Shown: in pieces, positions 62,201-64,000 of the stretch
Position numbering within the stretch: the first letter of the stretch is position 1
Layout: every line of letters begins with the position of its first letter
Assembly (NCBI GenBank): GCA_023151185.1
Contig: JAKLJL010000001.1
Span: forward strand, 682,001 to 746,000
Length of the DNA stretch: 64,000 nucleotides
Direction: 5' to 3'
From: Bacteroidota bacterium
Lineage (GTDB): Bacteria; Bacteroidota; JABWAT01
Notes under the pieces: generated by a model
Databases searched by the model: none
Told to the model about the DNA's origin: nothing
Seen by the model: only the letters and a program-made list of their open reading frames with translations
Position numbers and translations under genes: made by a program

Positions 62201-64000
62201 AATTTTACCGGAACAACTCAGGCCATTAATAACCCTAGTGGTACTGCCGTTACCTACACCATTCAAAATCTCGGATTTTCTGGTGTTGGAACTAAAACTT
62301 TTGGGAATGGCGGTGATAGTTTCATTATTACTAACAGCCTGACAATTGCTTCTGGATCAACAGTGACAACTGCCCGGAATATCAATTTCTCTGGTGCAAC
62401 CTGGACTAACTCAGGAACTTTTACTGCAACTGGCGGGACCGTGACATTTGATGGCCTTACCAATCAAACCATTGATCCGGGTGCTGCGAACTCATTCAGT
62501 GCAGTCACTTTCGTTGACACTGATGGTGCAACCGGCGGGAATACCAAAACAATTTCAACCAACGGACTTGTAACTACCGGTGTTTTAACAGTTGGAGACG
62601 GTACCAATGTGGTTGCCCTTGATTTTGGATCTCTGACCCATACTCTCGGCAGCACCGTTACTGTAACGGCAAATGCAACCTGGACCACCACAAGCGCCAA
62701 CCTGATCTTTAATGGAAATGCCGGTCTGACTCTTCCTGCACTGACTGCCAACAACGTTCAGGTAACCCGAACCAATACTGGTGCTTATACGAAGACCCTG
62801 GGTGGTGACTGGACGGTCAATGACCTTACAATTGGGGCTGGAATCACCCTGGATGCCAATAATACTACTCCTTTTAATATTACGGTTGGTGGAAATTGGA
62901 CAAACAGCGGAACGTTTACTGCCCGGTCGGCTACCGTGTTTTTTGAATCCTCCAACACTACCGCCAAAACCATTACTTCAGGTGGTTCAGCGTTCAATAA
63001 CTTATCGTTCAACCAAACCAATACCTCTGCCAGAACTTACACTCTGGAATCGGCCTCCAACACGGTTAACGGTAACCTGGTGATTGGGAACAATGCCAAT
63101 TTGGATATGAACGGGAAGTCTCTTGTTTTAGGTAACGATGATAACCCAAACGTAATTGAAGCTCACACGATTCAATCCGGCGGAACACTGGAAGTTGATG
63201 GCAGCTCAAGTCTTGGGTTTAATAACGTTGACGGTCAATCCACTTTTACGGTTGCCAATGGTGGTACTTTCCGTGTGGTTGGAACAGACGTTAACCACGT
63301 TGCCACAGTTACCCAAAGTGCTGGAACGTCCAGAACTCTGATTACCGTTAACGGAACAATTCATGCCAGATACTACCTGTTTGAATATCTTGCCGATGTG
63401 GGTCTTCTTGTAAACTCGGCTGCTACCGTTGACGGAACAAACAACTTCTCTGATGGGGCATGGTCCAATCTGACCACAACTGCATCGGGTAACAGAAGAT
63501 ATTTACAGCTTGATGCAAATTCTGGTGATATGACCATCAACAATGTTTCGTTTAACTTCAGCGGGACCCCGACAGCAGGATTCCATTTCAACGTTGGCCG
63601 GGTTAACACCGCAACCGGAACCATTACCTTTGCCGGAACGGTTGACGGAGCACTTGCCGGACTCACGTCCAATCCTGAGCAGTCTACCTATGAAGCTGAT
63701 CCGACTACGGCTGCAACCGGGCTTTTGGACTGGCCGATTTCCACCACCAAAACCTGGATCGGTGGCGATGTCAGTGAGGTTGATGACTGGAATGTTGCCG
63801 GTAACTGGTCGCCTTCAGGTGTACCAGATGGTACCTATGATGTTATAATTCCGACTGCAACAAACTATCCCCGTATTCAAAGTGCAAATGCATCTGCAAA
63901 AAGTCTTACACTGACAAACGGTAACCTTGGCCTTGAAGGTGGTTATGACCTGACGGTTACTGGTGATGTGATTCTTGCGACCTCAACCAATGCGGCAACA
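56225..64000 (+). CDS. Giant secreted beta-repeat protein (3' partial, more than 2592 codons)
   Basis: Open from ATG 56225 to the right edge without a stop. The ATG follows AAGAGG at 8 bases and begins a signal peptide ending FAQ (residue 23). The body is Thr/Asn/Gly/Ser-rich and built from beta-strand repeats with recurring elements GTFTANTGTVTFNG, FYNLTI and GTGTKT-like turns; three consecutive TVTFNG/TIIFDG cores lie exactly 240 bases apart at 60605, 60845 and 61085. This points to a beta-helix surface protein like autotransporter-type adhesins. A longer block recurs with a period of 3423 bases. A T9SS sorting domain would be expected at the unseen C-terminus. Confidence 0.88.
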   Translation, partial: MKKLLKSALSFLFLLGSGQAFAQVAGDYQTVGSGAFNWSNTASWQRYNGSAWVTNPAEGYPGQNSGTGTVTILSSMTGTVSLDLSPANAIGSLAIQNGTATTDLSLGANSLSITNNLTINGSAVLDAGSSTLSVGGTLTFTGTFTANTSTVVMNGSIQSIGSGTFYNLTIQSASFQFTGTGTITINNNLLVNNNATVSVSTGNTVVIGRDFTVSSGSSYSATAGAITLSANVSQAINLATGSFINTLNLSGTGVKTLGSTLDINGNVTINSATAGVFDDGGYSVNVAGNWTLTATDPTNLFANTGTITFDGGNQTISNSTGTGVYFSNVVFAGTGTKTVSDGDVLNVSTTANISSGSTLGLGTTSTGSTMTGAGTLTITGTLVIYKTASNFPTVASLSVATNSYVYYWGNAAGQEVPGSYSGGTIPYFNLYLNNSSKTATGNLDVNGLLYIYNNVTFNLSTYTHHFSGSVTLAGANSQIQSGVGGTTVLDSDDANQTLTVTTADYAQFYNLTISLGAPTASRTKTITNNIDVRGTFSATNTGGDVNRVLYITMATALIRNQSGTGVGFSIGSNVVFQTSATGTNFGSMINDYTTVTLASDSYIWFYGAAVTLPVLNLGASYGSVFLNTAGTKTAAGDLVFTGNFVMNSVTGLIFDDAGYNMTVNGTFTKGANATYTQSVPGTSNLTLGGGDQSIGATTSLAGNNYGSGAVSLYRILFSGTGTKTISNTLTITDGGELTIDSDANVTTTQNINFGGISWLNNTGGTFTQTGGTTTLNGTGTMDIDNGVSTSYFNALTINSATGTVTLQSDLDVHGTLTFTVNAASLDATGRTVTVSGYWTRNSGTTFTSTGSTVIFDGNTQQNVNVSGGNIFNNILFRNSGTKYLVSSGTTMTVNGDLTIEGGAILDTYNIQTLSVYGNWTNVGTFTHRNYTVSFAGTDQLIGGSNFGSVSIAGSGTKTLGGNIVLGNALTIGDNVTLDVSTNNYTISLAGIWSNIQTNGVFEARQGTVNFWGNSRTISPGLNTQTLANKNFYNLEVNLTAGQTLTVATDNPIDVDNEFTMITGNFTTGAYSSGLKPFTVGGNFVNTGAGTFTNTGCRLAFDGDPSGAGTINFDLNTSNMTGPVYVNIGATDTLKIGTGFTNSYAANGTNYTIEVASGIFFFNKKAISLTGYTSGSSVYLSSANATFYINSDATLQLANSAVVTNAGGIFKVIGTNGAIATITRNNTTGYTINQTSGTFHARYFLIDFLRTTGITFSGGSIDATENFSDGTFSNGQDGSTGSNYINFSNLDLGAGLSISNAVFNGGQDYNISRTAGSTGTITFNDATGARAGQTYENDPGAIVTWNYIANYWNGGGDGTTWEDSDNWVLGNVPAPEENVIFDHSFVAGVYSVSINSAAECTNLIMDAGGANAITLNLQTGSLSIGGNLNIRALTTLAQSNGTSLNVAGNWSNSGTFTANTGTVTFNGNAVDATITTGGSSFYNLTINAPTSSYVLAGNAITVTNNLTITDGTLDVSSGNLGITIGGNWSNTGTGIFTPRSGTVTFNGSGVNQNITGGPFYNFVSSSTLAGATRTILSNLDINNTVSIQTNTEFIAGSNTIYVGASSGTAWVRTGTFTANTSTIIFDGGNATIDNGSSSATNFYNLTFSGTGTKTFSSLGGNISNNVTVNSSVTAVDLGTGSFTVGGSFTLTGGTTLYVRQPSLPLSSLVLSSNSTVFYYSDSDQTIFATTYGNLTVGRVTAGMTPNKNISGTTAVTGNLNLNDANVILNLGSHSVTVTGNVGVPTGAGANFNTGTSTFTHNGGNWYIDADITGFYNLIFAGTGAKYTYGNFSIGNDLTINASITVTQAVAGTYFYKAAPGGTFTMASGSVLNWNVPYNATPIAGAAPFPSTFTTYALNSNSTIQFTSATGDQYIPTNITFGNLNLYYSGNGSYNKIIDGATLTVAGNMTLNSTYTAGVLTEFVQLDLSGKTLNVAGNFYVNDGVVFNTTTGTLNFTGTTQAINNPSGTAVTYTIQNLGFSGVGTKTFGNGGDSFIITNSLTIASGSTVTTARNINFSGATWTNSGTFTATGGTVTFDGLTNQTIDPGAANSFSAVTFVDTDGATGGNTKTISTNGLVTTGVLTVGDGTNVVALDFGSLTHTLGSTVTVTANATWTTTSANLIFNGNAGLTLPALTANNVQVTRTNTGAYTKTLGGDWTVNDLTIGAGITLDANNTTPFNITVGGNWTNSGTFTARSATVFFESSNTTAKTITSGGSAFNNLSFNQTNTSARTYTLESASNTVNGNLVIGNNANLDMNGKSLVLGNDDNPNVIEAHTIQSGGTLEVDGSSSLGFNNVDGQSTFTVANGGTFRVVGTDVNHVATVTQSAGTSRTLITVNGTIHARYYLFEYLADVGLLVNSAATVDGTNNFSDGAWSNLTTTASGNRRYLQLDANSGDMTINNVSFNFSGTPTAGFHFNVGRVNTATGTITFAGTVDGALAGLTSNPEQSTYEADPTTAATGLLDWPISTTKTWIGGDVSEVDDWNVAGNWSPSGVPDGTYDVIIPTATNYPRIQSANASAKSLTLTNGNLGLEGGYDLTVTGDVILATSTNAAT
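59750..60510 (+). repeat. Giant-protein long-period block, copy 1
   Basis: Encodes a variant beta block: NAGGIFKVIGTNG, then GTFHARYFLIDFL, IDATENFSDGTF, TYENDPGA and the Trp-rich WEDSDNWVLGNVPAP before returning to ordinary repeats. His of HARY is at 59939. Copy 2 lies at 63166-63972. Confidence 0.7.
63166..63972 (+). repeat. Giant-protein long-period block, copy 2
   Basis: Encodes GGTFRVVGTDV, GTIHARYYLFEYL, VDGTNNFSDGAW, TYEADPTT and WNVAGNWSPSGVPDG, in the same order as copy 1. His of HARY is at 63362, exactly 3423 bases (1141 codons) after copy 1. Confidence 0.7.

Noticed and set aside
56500-64000. Possible CRISPR-like or satellite repeat array
   Set aside because: The repeats are diverged, keep the reading frame and encode beta-strand motifs; spacing is 240 bases or more, not the 60-70 of a CRISPR array.

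Overview
The window reads as chromosomal DNA of a bacterium from the Bacteroidota/Ignavibacteria-Rhodothermota side of the FCB group. Three lines of evidence agree. (1) Several large secreted proteins end in the NYPNPFNP...GVY...LLK domain used as a type IX secretion or sorting signal. (2) There is a TonB-dependent receptor with an N-terminal carboxypeptidase-regulatory domain. (3) Many genes have the Bacteroidota-type promoter core TAnnTTTG (or TAnnTTCG) just upstream, often with TTG 18-23 nt before it. No rRNA, tRNA, CRISPR array, insertion sequence or phage gene was recognised. The genus cannot be fixed from sequence reading alone.

Layout. 1-7928: a tight co-directional run with a partner-switching module (two SpoIIE-type phosphatases around a STAS antagonist and an anti-sigma-type kinase), a tandem TonB-C/AgmX-like lipoprotein, YqeY, a CvpA-like protein and MutS2. 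8003-9290: two small outer-membrane beta-barrel proteins. 9398-15284: UvrD/PcrA helicase, a small membrane protein, biotin carboxylase plus biotin carrier protein, an extended SDR and dCMP deaminase. 15585-20376: an ammonium transporter, then pgi, ribD and ribE. 20388-34352 (minus strand): PEP carboxylase, an M20 peptidase, an Oar-like TonB receptor, arginine decarboxylase and a secreted endonuclease/exonuclease/phosphatase-fold nuclease. 34592-38388: EamA transporter, ftsH, a small ORF and a NUDIX hydrolase. 38430-41291 (minus strand): a secreted endonuclease I. 41488-47663: lipA and a complete 2-oxoacid dehydrogenase complex (E1 alpha, E1 beta, E2, E3). 47717-49069: a second M20 peptidase. 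49363-64000: a secretome block with a 345-aa secreted protein of unknown family, a 1876-aa multidomain T9SS protein, and the first 2592 codons of a giant beta-repeat protein that runs off the right edge.

How the genes fit together. LipA makes the lipoyl cofactor carried by the two lipoyl domains of E2 just downstream, and E3 re-oxidises it. The two T9SS-tagged nucleases, the TonB receptor, the EamA transporter and the two M20 peptidases would suit an organism that degrades extracellular polymers; this is inference. The partner-switching module has no sigma factor in view, so its target is unknown.

The most unusual items are: the giant repeat protein with a long-period internal duplication; the unrecognised secreted protein overlapping the 1876-aa gene; two differently built T9SS nucleases in one region, one with a heptanucleotide tandem repeat in its coding sequence just before the sorting domain; and the repeated promoter signature, which also settles several start codons.
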